DNA of 64,000 nucleotides from the NCBI GenBank assembly GCA_964352715.1, contig CAYGSU010000008.1, forward strand, positions 1 through 64,000. Direction: 5' to 3'. Below, in pieces: positions 16,501 through 25,533 of this stretch. The notes beneath the pieces are model-generated. The model was not told where the DNA came from and made no database searches. It saw only the letters and a list, made by a program, of their open reading frames with translations. Both the position numbers and the translations under genes were made by a program. This DNA is from JAVKBW01 sp964352715 (lineage in GTDB: Bacteria; Pseudomonadota; Alphaproteobacteria; UBA8366; Aestuariispiraceae). How positions within the stretch are numbered: position 1 is the stretch's first letter; each line of letters starts with the position of its first letter.

Positions 16501-18014
16501 GCCGCTTTCTCCTCTTGCTTCAACCGAATATCGAACCGTTCGCGAATGGCGCGTTCCCTTTCCGTCGGCAAATGGGACGGCACCTCGATCAGCAAGTCCC
16601 GAACCAGGTCCCGGGCGCGGTCCCAGATCGACAGATGCCCGGCGTCTTCCCAGTCCGAGACGCTCTTGCGATCGCCGAGAACCGGATAGACATACTCGCT
16701 TGTCATCAGTTTCAGGGTCTGCGCCTCGCCAAGATAATGGCCGGCGCCGGAAACGACGTGCTCTATACTTTCAAGGTCTATCATCCCGGGAGAAACATCG
16801 ACGCCTCGAACGGAACGCAGGATTGCGCCACACATCTCGTCGTCAATGACCATCGCCTCCGGGGAGGCCACCATGATGGAGCCGAGCATGCCGACGGAGA
16901 GGTTGATCATGTCTGCGCCGGCCTGTGCTGCCAACGCGACCGTGTATCCCTTTTCATAACCGGCCTGGGCATCGGCAACTTTCGAATCAGTAATGCCCGC
17001 TGACACCGTAGATGGAAGATCAAGGTGCAGCAGAAGCTGTGCCGCTGCCGAACTGGCGATGGCTGCTTCACCACCACCACCGCTCATCGCGCCGGTTCTG
17101 AGATCGGAGATGAACGGCATAAATGCAAATATGCACGGATGGCCTGGATGGATTGCATCGACAACCATCAAACCGGCCAGCGATTCAGCCAGCCCCTGGG
17201 CCAGAGCGCCGGCCAACGACGCCGGGCTGGTGGCACCTGCCTGGCCTGCCGTGCAAATCTGCAGCGGCATGCCGCGCCCGATCGACGCCCGCATGATGTC
17301 GACACCTTCGGGGGCGAAGCGAAGCGGCGAAACCGCATGAACGACGATCGCCATACAAAAAGGCTGGCGTCGGAAGGTTTCCTCGCCGTCAAGAGCGGCA
17401 TCGAACAGATCGATGACCGGGCCGACATGACCGGCATTGTCGAAGCTGACGCCGATGGGTTTTCCGGTCGCCTTCAGGCAGGCGAACGCCGTATTGATAT
17501 CGAGAGCGAACGGTGTCGGCATATCGCGGGCAACGACGGGCCTGACGCCGTAATGTATGTTTTGGCAGCGGTCGAGCACCCGCATGAGATCGTAGAGATC
17601 GGCAAGGGTTGAGTGGCGATAGCGGCCAGTGGCGGCGTCCAGCACCTGAACGGCGGCGCCACCGGTGCCGATATGAACCCGGCCGCCACCGATTTCGAGA
17701 CCGCGATCCTCTACAAAACCGGGCAACGACACAGTATGCGCCGCACGGGCTATGGCCTTTTCAATCTTTGATCTCGGGAAAACAATGCGGCCGTCACTTC
17801 GCTGCGTGGCGCCGTTGTCCAACAACAATGCGGCCAGCCAGTCCGGCGCATCGGCAAAACCGATCCGTTCAAGAATATTGAACGCGCCATCGCAAATGTT
17901 TGTAACATCAGCATCGCTGAGGGGCCGGAACCTGCCGCCGACAACCCATGAAGGCTGCCGCGTTTTCTGACCCAAATCCCCGGCCCCACGGTCGCGCCGT
18001 CTTCTGTTCGTCAT
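16497..18014 (-). CDS. MttB-superfamily trimethylamine/betaine methyltransferase (non-pyrrolysine)
   Basis: 505 aa from ATG at 18014, which has an AGGGGG site; a frame extension to 18053 adds 13 residues without support. The protein has the family's TIM-barrel features (RPLSDADVTNICDGAFNILERIGF near the N-terminus; GQAGATSPASLAGALAQGLAE; GADMINLSVGMLGSIMVASPEAMVIDDE). There is no in-frame TAG, so no pyrrolysine, as in glycine-betaine methyltransferase MtgB-type relatives. Known members move a methyl group from a quaternary amine to a corrinoid protein. No corrinoid-protein or activase gene is nearby. First gene of the operon 18014 to 12929; a palindrome at 18049-18061 precedes it. Confidence 0.88.
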   Translation of the reverse strand: MTNRRRRDRGAGDLGQKTRQPSWVVGGRFRPLSDADVTNICDGAFNILERIGFADAPDWLAALLLDNGATQRSDGRIVFPRSKIEKAIARAAHTVSLPGFVEDRGLEIGGGRVHIGTGGAAVQVLDAATGRYRHSTLADLYDLMRVLDRCQNIHYGVRPVVARDMPTPFALDINTAFACLKATGKPIGVSFDNAGHVGPVIDLFDAALDGEETFRRQPFCMAIVVHAVSPLRFAPEGVDIMRASIGRGMPLQICTAGQAGATSPASLAGALAQGLAESLAGLMVVDAIHPGHPCIFAFMPFISDLRTGAMSGGGGEAAIASSAAAQLLLHLDLPSTVSAGITDSKVADAQAGYEKGYTVALAAQAGADMINLSVGMLGSIMVASPEAMVIDDEMCGAILRSVRGVDVSPGMIDLESIEHVVSGAGHYLGEAQTLKLMTSEYVYPVLGDRKSVSDWEDAGHLSIWDRARDLVRDLLIEVPSHLPTERERAIRERFDIRLKQEEKAA

Positions 18015-18048
18015 CGACAAACCCCCTTCATGGAATAGCCATAGTGAG

Positions 18049-18061
18049 GTCAATTATTGAC
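18049..18061. promoter_or_regulatory. Palindrome upstream of the mttB-like operon
   Basis: GTCAAT-T-ATTGAC is a perfect inverted repeat ending about 35 bases before the preferred ATG at 18014. The same TTGAC half-site is used in the repeats at 1527-1569 and 47054-47063. Candidate operator; could also be partly a -35 box. Confidence 0.4.
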
Positions 18062-18445
18062 GAACGATATTCAGTAATTTTCGCGATATGATGAACATCG
18101 CTTCAGTTATGGTATATCCAGCTAGTGAATAATCCAGCCTATGGCAGGTGGCCGTCAGTTCCGGTTTTGGCACGAAGGCGACCTTTCAGACCGCCACCGC
18201 AAGCGTCCGCTATCGATAATGCAACAAAGAGAGCCGACTAGCAGGTCAAGTTCGTTCTTTTAGCTGACGCAAGCTTAAATTACCCAGTAAGTCCGAGATG
18301 ACCCGTTGCAGATATTCACCTCAATGAAATGTTGGTTTGGAATTGACACAGATTCGAAACGCAACCGGTTATTCATGTACTCTGCCAACGGAGCGCGCTA
18401 GAACGCTAACAAGTACGAGAGTGAGGAAATCACGAGGAATGCAAG
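18062..18445. other. Intergenic region between mttB-like operon and small secreted protein
   Basis: No open frame with family features. A TTGACA at 18343-18348 could be a -35 element for the small secreted gene, but no good -10 is found at 16-18 bases. An upstream promoter for the mttB-like operon is expected near the left edge. Confidence 0.4.
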
Positions 18446-18910
18446 ATGCGTCTAAACCTTCAAGTTCAGATTTTTGGCTATTTGCAGCGCACCTTGATCA
18501 TCCTATTGCTACTGGGAACCCCAGCGCTTGCGTGGGAGATTAAGTCGGGGAGCTTTTGTGAGTTGACCCATAAAGACGAGATCGCCCAGGTTCGCATAAC
18601 CTATGACCTGGCGATATCTGAGTACGCAATTGCGATCACCTTAAACCGCGCTTGGTCTCCGGAACCGATGTTTGCCATCCGTTTCGATGGGCCGCGCAGC
18701 ATCACGATCTCCACAAACCGACACCTACTGTCGGGCGACCGGAAAACCCTGACTGTACGAGATCAAGGCTTCGGTAACGTACTGAATGGGATTGAGTTTA
18801 ATGATACGGCCACGGCTGTGCTTGGAGATCAAGCCGTTGTTGTAGCGCTAGATGGCGCCGGTCCGGCTGTACGAGCCTTCCGAGCGTGTGCAAACGGCTT
18901 GGGAGTCTAA
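18446..18910 (+). CDS. Small secreted conserved hypothetical protein
   Basis: 154 aa. A hydrophobic N-terminal signal segment (TLIILLLLGTPALAW, cleavage near ALA-W, residues about 17-31) is followed by a mature domain of about 120 residues rich in beta strands, with two cysteines (in GSFCELTH and FRACANG) that could form a disulfide after export. The pattern FAIRFDGPRSITIST, DQGFGNVLNGIEFN and VRAFRACA agrees with a family of small exported proteins I recall from Rhodobacterales-type genomes, without an assigned function. The ATG lacks a strong ribosome site. Neighbours give no clue: it stands between the mttB-like operon and an IS remnant. Confidence 0.65.
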   Translation: MRLNLQVQIFGYLQRTLIILLLLGTPALAWEIKSGSFCELTHKDEIAQVRITYDLAISEYAIAITLNRAWSPEPMFAIRFDGPRSITISTNRHLLSGDRKTLTVRDQGFGNVLNGIEFNDTATAVLGDQAVVVALDGAGPAVRAFRACANGLGV

Positions 18911-19140
18911 GGCTCTCTTCTGCGTTTCTGCTAACGGAAGTACTACAGACGTATACAGGCAAATATCAAAATGGCGTCTATTGTGCCTAAGCAGAACTAG
19001 ATAGTTCCTTCGAGTTCCGGTTTCGAACAGGAAGACTCCTCGGAAATTTCTCGTGATACCTGATGGACTCTTCGAGTACCCAATCACGAAGGTTTCTGAC
19101 CCGATGGATCATCATCATCTCGTTGGCAACGATAAGATAG

Positions 19141-19400
19141 TAATCGATGGGTATGAACTTTTCCCCGCCCAGTGGGTCGGAGTTTGTTGCCGAAGCTGTC
19201 AGAAAATGGATCAAGGCCGTTGGCGCCAGCACTGCTTGTATCGAACCAGGATCACCTTGGGAGAATGGATACTGTGAAAGCTTCAATGCCCGGTTCAGAG
19301 ACGAACTGCTCAATGGGGAGATATTCTACTCATTGAAAGAAGCGTTTGAACCTGGCAGGATCGAAACGACGATAGTGCCATCACAAAGCCCTGGCTGATC
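19141..19400 (+). pseudogene. IS3-family transposase (OrfB) 3' fragment
   Basis: The frame at 19147-19398 carries part of the rve integrase core: GSEFVAEAVRKWIK, then EPGSPWENGYCESFNARFRDEL and the start of the next helix. The glutamate in ENGYCESFNARFRDEL is the third residue of the DDE triad. The first two acidic residues and the OrfA part are missing, and the usual C-terminal WxxxYNxxRPHxxLGY motif is replaced by a frameshifted, shortened tail. This is a decayed insertion sequence with no functional transposase. Confidence 0.8.
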
Positions 19401-19405
19401 TGAAT

Positions 19406-20116
19406 TCAGATATTGTTTCGGAAGAAAGCTGCGACCCAGTCTGCCGTGGCGCTGTTGTCCACCGGATGCTCCTTAAGGCTTTTTGTTGCCTTGTCGGACA
19501 GATCAGCCGGCATTGAATCCTTTTTCAGCTCGATCAGCATATTCACATAAGCAGTAACGAACTCCGGATGGTACTGCACGGAAAGTGCGGGATGATCATA
19601 TGTCAGAACCCCGATCGGGCATTGTTGGCTCGACCCGGCGAGCTTTGCGCCTTCAGGTATCGTATCGACCTGATCCTGATGAAAAACGAAGGCCGGTTCG
19701 TCAAGGTGTTTGCATTTGTCCGTGTAGCCGTAGGGCTGCGACCCAATCGCCCATCCCGTATGCGATCTAGAAACCTGCGCTCCGAAGGCCTGGGCAATGA
19801 TCTGATGCCCGAAGCAGATGCCGAATACCGGAATCTTCCGATCCCGCAGTGACCGGATAAAGGCTTTCAGCGGCTCGATCCAGGGCAGATCTTCGTTAAC
19901 GCTGAAACGGGAGCCGGTAATGATATAGCCGTCGAAAGCATCCGGCTGCGGAAGAGGTTCGCCGTTGATCAGGGAAACGCTGGAGAAATCCGCCTCCGGC
20001 AGGGACGGAGACAGCCACTGTTCGATCATGATCGGGTAGGAGCCGAAAGTCGGTCGGGCCGGGACCGGCATCGGCCCGACTTCCAGTACACACAGATACA
20101 TCTTGTTCTCGTTCAA
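19406..20116 (-). CDS. Class I glutamine amidotransferase-like protein
   Basis: 236 aa. Nucleophile Cys101 in FGICFGHQIIAQAFG, and His183/Glu185 in QYHPEF complete the class I triad. Stand-alone proteins of this size include GMP-synthase-type amidotransferase homologues and gamma-glutamyl hydrolases such as PuuD. The gene follows an aldehyde dehydrogenase by 37 bases on the same strand, so it probably hydrolyses or transfers from a gamma-glutamyl compound made or used by that enzyme. An alternative start is Met6. Substrate inferred only from context. Confidence 0.85.
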   Translation of the reverse strand: MNENKMYLCVLEVGPMPVPARPTFGSYPIMIEQWLSPSLPEADFSSVSLINGEPLPQPDAFDGYIITGSRFSVNEDLPWIEPLKAFIRSLRDRKIPVFGICFGHQIIAQAFGAQVSRSHTGWAIGSQPYGYTDKCKHLDEPAFVFHQDQVDTIPEGAKLAGSSQQCPIGVLTYDHPALSVQYHPEFVTAYVNMLIELKKDSMPADLSDKATKSLKEHPVDNSATADWVAAFFRNNI

Positions 20117-20153
20117 AGTCCGCCTCCCGCGGAAGACGCTTTCTCCATTGCCG

Positions 20154-21590
20154 TCAAGACCAGCCGCTGATCGCTTTCACTTCCAGAAAATCCAGAATAC
20201 CCCAGTAGCCGCCTTCGCGACCGATACCGGACTGCTTGTATCCGCCGAAGGGGCTTCCGGCAGGCCGGGACGCACCATTCATCTGCACCATACCGCTCCG
20301 CAATTTGCGCGCTACGTTCTGGGCCCGTTGTTGATCGCCGGACTGAACATAAGCTGTCAATCCGTAAGGTGTATCATTGGCGATCCGGATGGCTTCGGCC
20401 TCGTCCTTGAAAGGGATCATTGACAGGACAGGGCCGAATATTTCTTCGCGGGCGATGGTCATCGAATTGTCGACATCGGCGAAGACAGTAGGCTTGGTGT
20501 AATAGCCGCGGTTGAATCCTTCCGGGCGACCCGGCCCGCCTGCAACCAGTCGTGCGCCTTCATCAATACCGGCCTGGATCAGGTCTTGAACCTTATCGTA
20601 TTGCATTTGGCTGGAAAGCGGCCCGATGTGCCGACCTTCGACTGATGGGTCGCCGACGGATGTGGATTCCGCGGTCGCGGCTGCGATCTCGACAGCCCGG
20701 TCATAGATCGACTGTTCCACAAGCATCCGTGTCGGTGCGTTGCAGGATTGCCCTGTGTTGTAGAAGCAGCTTCTAGCGCCTCTTTTGACCGACTGTTCCG
20801 GGTCGGAATCGGCAAAGACGATATTCGCACCCTTGCCACCGAGTTCCAGCAGAACCCGCTTGATCGTATCCGCCGAACTCTTTGTAACAGCAATCCCCGC
20901 CCGTGCGGAACCGGTCAGCGACATTGCGTCGATATCAGGGTGTGTGCTCATCGCGTCGCCAACCGTTGGACCGTCGCCATTTACGAGGTTGAAAACTCCA
21001 GGCGGGCACCCGGCTTCATCCAGGAATTCCGCGAACAGAATGGAGGAAACCGGTGCGATTTCCGAGGGTTTCAATACCATCGTGCAACCCGCTGCCAAAG
21101 CGGCGCCAACTTTCAGAGCCACCTGATTCATCGGCCAGTTCCAGGGCGTTATCAGCCCGACAACACCGACCGGTTCATGCACAATCATTTCGCTTGCCGC
21201 ATCCGGTCTCAATGCATGTTGCCAGGGAAAATTTTCCAGCGCCATCAGGAAACCCCGAAGATGATAGCTGCCGGCCACGGCCTGGTCAGCCTTTGCCATG
21301 GAGATCGGGGCGCCCATTTCGGTAGAGATCGCCAATGCCATCTCATCATTGCGCCGTTCATAGATATCGACGAGCCGCCGGATCAAGGCGATACGTTCTG
21401 ATGGGTCGCTGTATCCCCAGGCATCAAAGGCGGTTTTTGCACAGGTAACTGCCTTGTCGATATCCGACCTTGTACCCATGGAAATCGACGTAAAAGCCTC
21501 TTCTGTTGCCGGGTTGATAACGTCGAGTGTATCGGTGGTGGATGGCGTCACCCACTGACCGTTGATGTAAAAGTTTCTGTGGTTGGACAA
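20154..21590 (-). CDS. NAD(P)-dependent aldehyde dehydrogenase
   Basis: 478 aa, full-length ALDH superfamily. Motifs: TPWNWPMNQVALKVGAALAAGCTMVLKPSE (N and K for catalysis and cofactor), LELGGKGANIV with the general-base Glu, NTGQSCNAPTRML with the nucleophilic Cys, and EEIFGPVLS. It oxidises an aldehyde to an acid; the closest styles are betaine-aldehyde, gamma-glutamyl-aminobutyraldehyde and aliphatic aldehyde dehydrogenases. Its downstream partner is a glutamine amidotransferase-like protein, which would fit a gamma-glutamylated amine route, but no glutamyl ligase is present. Confidence 0.92.
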   Translation of the reverse strand: MSNHRNFYINGQWVTPSTTDTLDVINPATEEAFTSISMGTRSDIDKAVTCAKTAFDAWGYSDPSERIALIRRLVDIYERRNDEMALAISTEMGAPISMAKADQAVAGSYHLRGFLMALENFPWQHALRPDAASEMIVHEPVGVVGLITPWNWPMNQVALKVGAALAAGCTMVLKPSEIAPVSSILFAEFLDEAGCPPGVFNLVNGDGPTVGDAMSTHPDIDAMSLTGSARAGIAVTKSSADTIKRVLLELGGKGANIVFADSDPEQSVKRGARSCFYNTGQSCNAPTRMLVEQSIYDRAVEIAAATAESTSVGDPSVEGRHIGPLSSQMQYDKVQDLIQAGIDEGARLVAGGPGRPEGFNRGYYTKPTVFADVDNSMTIAREEIFGPVLSMIPFKDEAEAIRIANDTPYGLTAYVQSGDQQRAQNVARKLRSGMVQMNGASRPAGSPFGGYKQSGIGREGGYWGILDFLEVKAISGWS

Positions 21591-21989
21591 ACCAATGCTC
21601 CCTGACTGATCGAAATTCAGCGACTGTTACGCATACTGATGAGATGTGCTCATCATGGTTCGTTTACTACACCATGTTGGCGAAAATTAATGAAAATATG
21701 GCAAAATTTCTTAACAGAAGCGGACATTCCAAAAATCTGAACCACTATAGTGAGACCCCGACAGTACTCATGGAACAGATTTGGTTGGTTGATTTAGAAT
21801 GCGTTCTGATACATGCGTCAAAACGAACGCTGACCCAAGCCCTTATCAATCCTCTCAAAAACGCATTCTATCTACAGGGGGGCGGATGCAGGCACCGGCG
21901 GTTGTGACAAGACACTGATGGACGCGTGATAGCCGCGCACCAGATTTCTCTGGTTACGCGGCTATTCACTATACTTTCCTAAAAATCGG
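21591..21989. other. AT-rich intergenic region with hairpin
   Basis: No supported gene: the frame on the plus strand at 21644-21907 has no family features and unusual composition. At 21926-21968 there is a hairpin with outer stem TAGCCGCG / CGCGGCTA and inner stem CCAGA / TCTGG, placed just after the stop of the binding-protein gene that ends at 21990, where it may act as its transcription end. The promoter of the aldehyde dehydrogenase should lie in the left part. Confidence 0.5.
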
Positions 21990-23582
21990 TTAGACAGCCC
22001 ACCAGCGTTCGATGATCTTCCGGTCGTCGAACCCTCTCTGGCGGGAAAGTTTACCGTGATTGACGGTGTCGCGACGGGCGAGAATGTTCTTGGCGAATGA
22101 CGATACAACCAGACCGCCTTCGTCACGCAGGATCAACTGCATTTCACGATACAATTCGAAGCGTTTTTCTTCATCGAGCTCCGTGCGGGCTTCCTTGTAC
22201 AACTTGTCAAACCGTTCGTTGTAGAACCGGGTGGCATTGTAGGGGGCGTCCGACGTATAGCCGATGCCGAACATGAAATCTTCTGTCGGATAGCCGGCCC
22301 AGTAAGAGGCGCACCAGCCTTTCTTGTTCCAGACATTCGACCAGTACCCGTCGTTCGGCTCGCGGATGACATTTACATCGATGTTTGCGGCCGCCGCGTG
22401 CTCCTTGATCAGCACGGCTGAATCGACGGCGCCGGCGAATGCAGCGTCTGCAGCGCTCAAATCGACGGACAGTTTGGACAGGCCAGCCTGCTTCAGATAG
22501 AATTTCGCCTTGTCCGGATCGTATGTCCGTTGCGGAATATCCGCAGCGTAGTACCGGTAACTCGGGCCGATCGGTGTGTCGTTACCAGGTTGTCCATAAC
22601 CGCGCAGCACCGATTTTACGAGGTGTTCCCGGTCAATCGCCAGCTTCAGAGCCATCCGGACATTATTGTCGTCGAACGGCGCCAGATCGCTGCGCATTTC
22701 AAATGTGTAATGAAGCGGTCCGTCCGTTGCTTCTACGGCAATGCCGTCTTTATTGTCCATTAGGCCTGCTACCTTCGGATCGACCCCGTCGATAACATCA
22801 ACTTCACCGGTAACAAGCGCATTGCTGCGGGCGGACGAGTCGTGAACCGTCAGAACCGACGCTTCATCGACATGCGCCCGTTCGGTGCGCCAGTAGTTGT
22901 CGTTCCGGACGAACTCTGATCTCACGCCCGGGTCGAACACGTTCAGTTTGTATCCACCCGAACCGATGCCGGATTTCCAGTCCACGGAACCGTCATCCGC
23001 TACCGGGTAGATACCCATCGATTCGACGCTCATGTTAAACGGAAAATCGGAGTTCCCGGTCTCCAGTTCAATGGTAATCGTATGCTTGTCGTCGACAGTA
23101 ATATCCTTGATAGGTTCAGCAACCTGCTTGACGATCGATTTCACATCACCCCTGTGGTAATTGATCGTCGCGGCAACATCTTTCGCCGTAATCGGGCGGC
23201 CGTCACTAAATTCGATTCCCTTGCGTATTTTGAACGTCCATATCCGCGCATCCGGGGAGGAGTCCCATTCGCTGGCAACAACCGGCACGAGCTTGTTGTC
23301 TGCATCAAGTTCGGTAAGCGTATCCACTAGTGCTAACGCGGATACAACCTGCATACCGTTTTCGAGCGTATGCGGGTCAAGCGAATCCGACGTCGATCCA
23401 TGCCCCATTGCAAGCCGCAGCGATCCTCCTTTTTTTGGAGTATCGGCTTTGGCCTTTCCGGGTTGTCCCAGGGCGGTTGCGGCGACAGTGCCTAAACCTA
23501 GCGCGCCGGCCGACTTCACAAAACCGCGGCGATTGATTCGGCCGGTTTCGGTATCTTTGTTGTCGTCTTCAAAACGTGTCAT
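21990..23582 (-). CDS. ABC transporter substrate-binding protein, family 5, Tat-exported
   Basis: 530 aa from ATG at 23582 (GGGAG site); the frame could open 13 residues earlier without support. Tat signal INRRGFVKSAGALGLG, followed by QPGKAKAD. Family 5 features: LVDTLTELDADNKLVPVVASEW, TFKIRKGIEFSDGRPI, NDNYWRTERAH, and a C-terminal KIIERWWAV. It is paralogous to 1736 and 43807. No permease is nearby; upstream on the same strand is an M81/MlrC-type protein, suggesting that the ligand may be a peptide-like or modified amide compound processed by that protein. Confidence 0.9.
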   Translation of the reverse strand: MTRFEDDNKDTETGRINRRGFVKSAGALGLGTVAATALGQPGKAKADTPKKGGSLRLAMGHGSTSDSLDPHTLENGMQVVSALALVDTLTELDADNKLVPVVASEWDSSPDARIWTFKIRKGIEFSDGRPITAKDVAATINYHRGDVKSIVKQVAEPIKDITVDDKHTITIELETGNSDFPFNMSVESMGIYPVADDGSVDWKSGIGSGGYKLNVFDPGVRSEFVRNDNYWRTERAHVDEASVLTVHDSSARSNALVTGEVDVIDGVDPKVAGLMDNKDGIAVEATDGPLHYTFEMRSDLAPFDDNNVRMALKLAIDREHLVKSVLRGYGQPGNDTPIGPSYRYYAADIPQRTYDPDKAKFYLKQAGLSKLSVDLSAADAAFAGAVDSAVLIKEHAAAANIDVNVIREPNDGYWSNVWNKKGWCASYWAGYPTEDFMFGIGYTSDAPYNATRFYNERFDKLYKEARTELDEEKRFELYREMQLILRDEGGLVVSSFAKNILARRDTVNHGKLSRQRGFDDRKIIERWWAV

Positions 23583-23830
23583 GTGCAAATCTCCCTGCGA
23601 CCGATGATCGGCGATTGCCAATATTGTTTACGTCGTCGTTTTTCAGTGCCCGGCCTGCGCCAGTGCATGCTTTTCAATCAGGTTTCAGGCGCGAATGCCG
23701 TCGCCGACCTGTCTTGATGCGGCAGTTTATGTCCGTGCTGAAACCACGATCAATTTCGCTGGCAAGTTCGCTCATTCGCAACAAGAAGCCTGAATCGCGC
23801 CATATAGCGAATTCATCTGGTGGCGCCGGT

Positions 23831-25339
23831 TCAAATCCCATTCGGCGGGCCCATTGGGCCAAGGCGAACACCCTGCCGCAAACGTTCATACCTGATCGTT
23901 TCCAGTCGGCACGGGTTGAATCCGCCGGTTTCCACCATCAGTGTGACATTGGCAATCGGGTCGAAATCTGCTCTGAAATGGTTGGTGCTTTTCAACACGA
24001 TGATCGATTGTTCAGACGGCTCGATTCCGACAGCTCTCAACATGTCGCGGTCGAGACACTGCGTTCGGTTTTCTGTCAGTACGACGCGAATATCTGCCCC
24101 TGCTTCTGTGTAATGCAGAACGGCCATACGGCCGAGCTCAATGACGTTGCCTTGCATGACCGGACCGTTGCAAGTGATGCGACCGTCAGAAAATGCTTCG
24201 ATCCTGAACGTGGCGCGAAACCGGGTTGTTGTCTGTCGATAGCGGTCGCCGAAAGACAGCGTGATTTCGGAACCTGCGTCCTGTCGGTAGCACTCCTCGA
24301 TTGCTTCAGGGTCCCAAACATGAGCAACGACCGCTCCTGTCGCTTTCTGTGCGATTAGTTCGCGAATGAGGCCTGTCCCATCTCCCATAGCGCCGGCGCC
24401 AGGGTTGTCCTCGACATCGGCGAGGATTGCGGTTTCCCCGGGTTTTCCCGTTTGCATGCCCCGATGAACGGCTTCTTCGGCCGATAACAATGGTTCGACA
24501 AAATTTCTTTCTGCCGCATCGATTGTCGCTGAAAAATATTTGATGGTTTCAAGAACATCTTTCTCGTCTTCGCCGTAAACAACGAGCGATGGTCCGCATT
24601 CCTGTATGTCAGCCGCCGGAAACCCTGCAGCCATTTCAATGCTGGCGATGCTGTCCACCGACACTGTCTTCAACAGCGAAAACAAGCCGTTGTTTGGCCA
24701 AATGTCGGTACATTGAGAAGACAGGGGAACCAGATACGGAAACTTCAGGAAGCCCTTATGAAACCGCGATTTTCCGCCGATCAGGCGTCGCAACAGATGG
24801 GCGGCCCGGACGCCTGTCTCGAACATATCGATATGTGGATAAGTGCGGTACACTGTCATTGCATCGCATAGGTCAACCATAGCCTGTGTAATATTGGCAT
24901 GCAGATCCAGGCTCAGGACAACAGGCAGGTCGGGGCCGACGATGTTTCGGATACGCTGAAGCAATTCGCCTTCGCCATCCTCATACCCGTCAGCAACCAT
25001 GGCGCCATGCAGATCCAGGTAAATTCCGTCAAGGCTGCCAGCGTCGGCAATGCCGGTGCAGATCAACTCGGTAATGCGTTCGAAGGCGTCTTCGGATACA
25101 GGACCTGCCGGTTCCGCTTCACACCAGCAAATGGGATGAATGTCGAAATCGCTGCCGTTGTCGAGAAAGCCCGATATCGGAATGTTCAGCCCATCGAACT
25201 TCTGATGAATATCCTCCCCGATTGTGAGCCCAGGCCAGCCCCCGTTTACCAGAAAATCGTCATACTCAGTTTTGAATGGCGCAAATGTATTTGTTTCGTG
25301 CTGGAACCCCGCAACGGCAATCTTCGGAGGTTTCGCCAT
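23831..25339 (-). CDS. M81 family metallohydrolase (MlrC-like)
   Basis: 502 aa from Met at 25339; the frame may extend 10 residues upstream. N-terminal MlrC/DUF1485 motif AGFQHETNTFAP (His14 is a likely metal ligand), then YLDLHGAMVADGYEDGEGELL, LSLDLHANITQAMVD and a DVEDNPGAGAMGDGT segment in the C-terminal MlrC domain. MlrC proteins, first known from microcystin degradation, hydrolyse linear peptide products, but homologues occur widely next to peptide/opine-type ABC genes. Here the next gene downstream is a Tat-type binding protein 248 bases away. Full length, substrate unknown. Confidence 0.88.
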   Translation of the reverse strand: MAKPPKIAVAGFQHETNTFAPFKTEYDDFLVNGGWPGLTIGEDIHQKFDGLNIPISGFLDNGSDFDIHPICWCEAEPAGPVSEDAFERITELICTGIADAGSLDGIYLDLHGAMVADGYEDGEGELLQRIRNIVGPDLPVVLSLDLHANITQAMVDLCDAMTVYRTYPHIDMFETGVRAAHLLRRLIGGKSRFHKGFLKFPYLVPLSSQCTDIWPNNGLFSLLKTVSVDSIASIEMAAGFPAADIQECGPSLVVYGEDEKDVLETIKYFSATIDAAERNFVEPLLSAEEAVHRGMQTGKPGETAILADVEDNPGAGAMGDGTGLIRELIAQKATGAVVAHVWDPEAIEECYRQDAGSEITLSFGDRYRQTTTRFRATFRIEAFSDGRITCNGPVMQGNVIELGRMAVLHYTEAGADIRVVLTENRTQCLDRDMLRAVGIEPSEQSIIVLKSTNHFRADFDPIANVTLMVETGGFNPCRLETIRYERLRQGVRLGPMGPPNGI

Positions 25340-25533
25340 GGGATGCCCTTTCCTTCGATAAGACTGCAAACCGGGCGCGTACTGGTCGCCCGCACTTTGT
25401 CAGGCAAGAGGCTAGTCGCCGGTTCGTGTGCACATCAATTTCGCTAGTGTCGCCGTTGCCGGTCTTTATGACGCATGATCAGCGTCAGAATGCGAAAGGA
25501 AATAATCCGGATTTGGAACGGTTGTTTTCCGCG

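Noticed and set aside
16497..18014. Pyrrolysine-containing trimethylamine methyltransferase
   Set aside because: No in-frame TAG codon in the gene, so it is a standard non-pyrrolysine member of the superfamily.
21644..21907. 87-codon plus-strand frame in AT-rich intergenic DNA
   Set aside because: No family features, no clear ribosome site, composition like non-coding DNA.
23576..24358. 260-codon plus-strand frame opposite the MlrC-type gene
   Set aside because: Mostly antisense to the M81 gene; no domain pattern.
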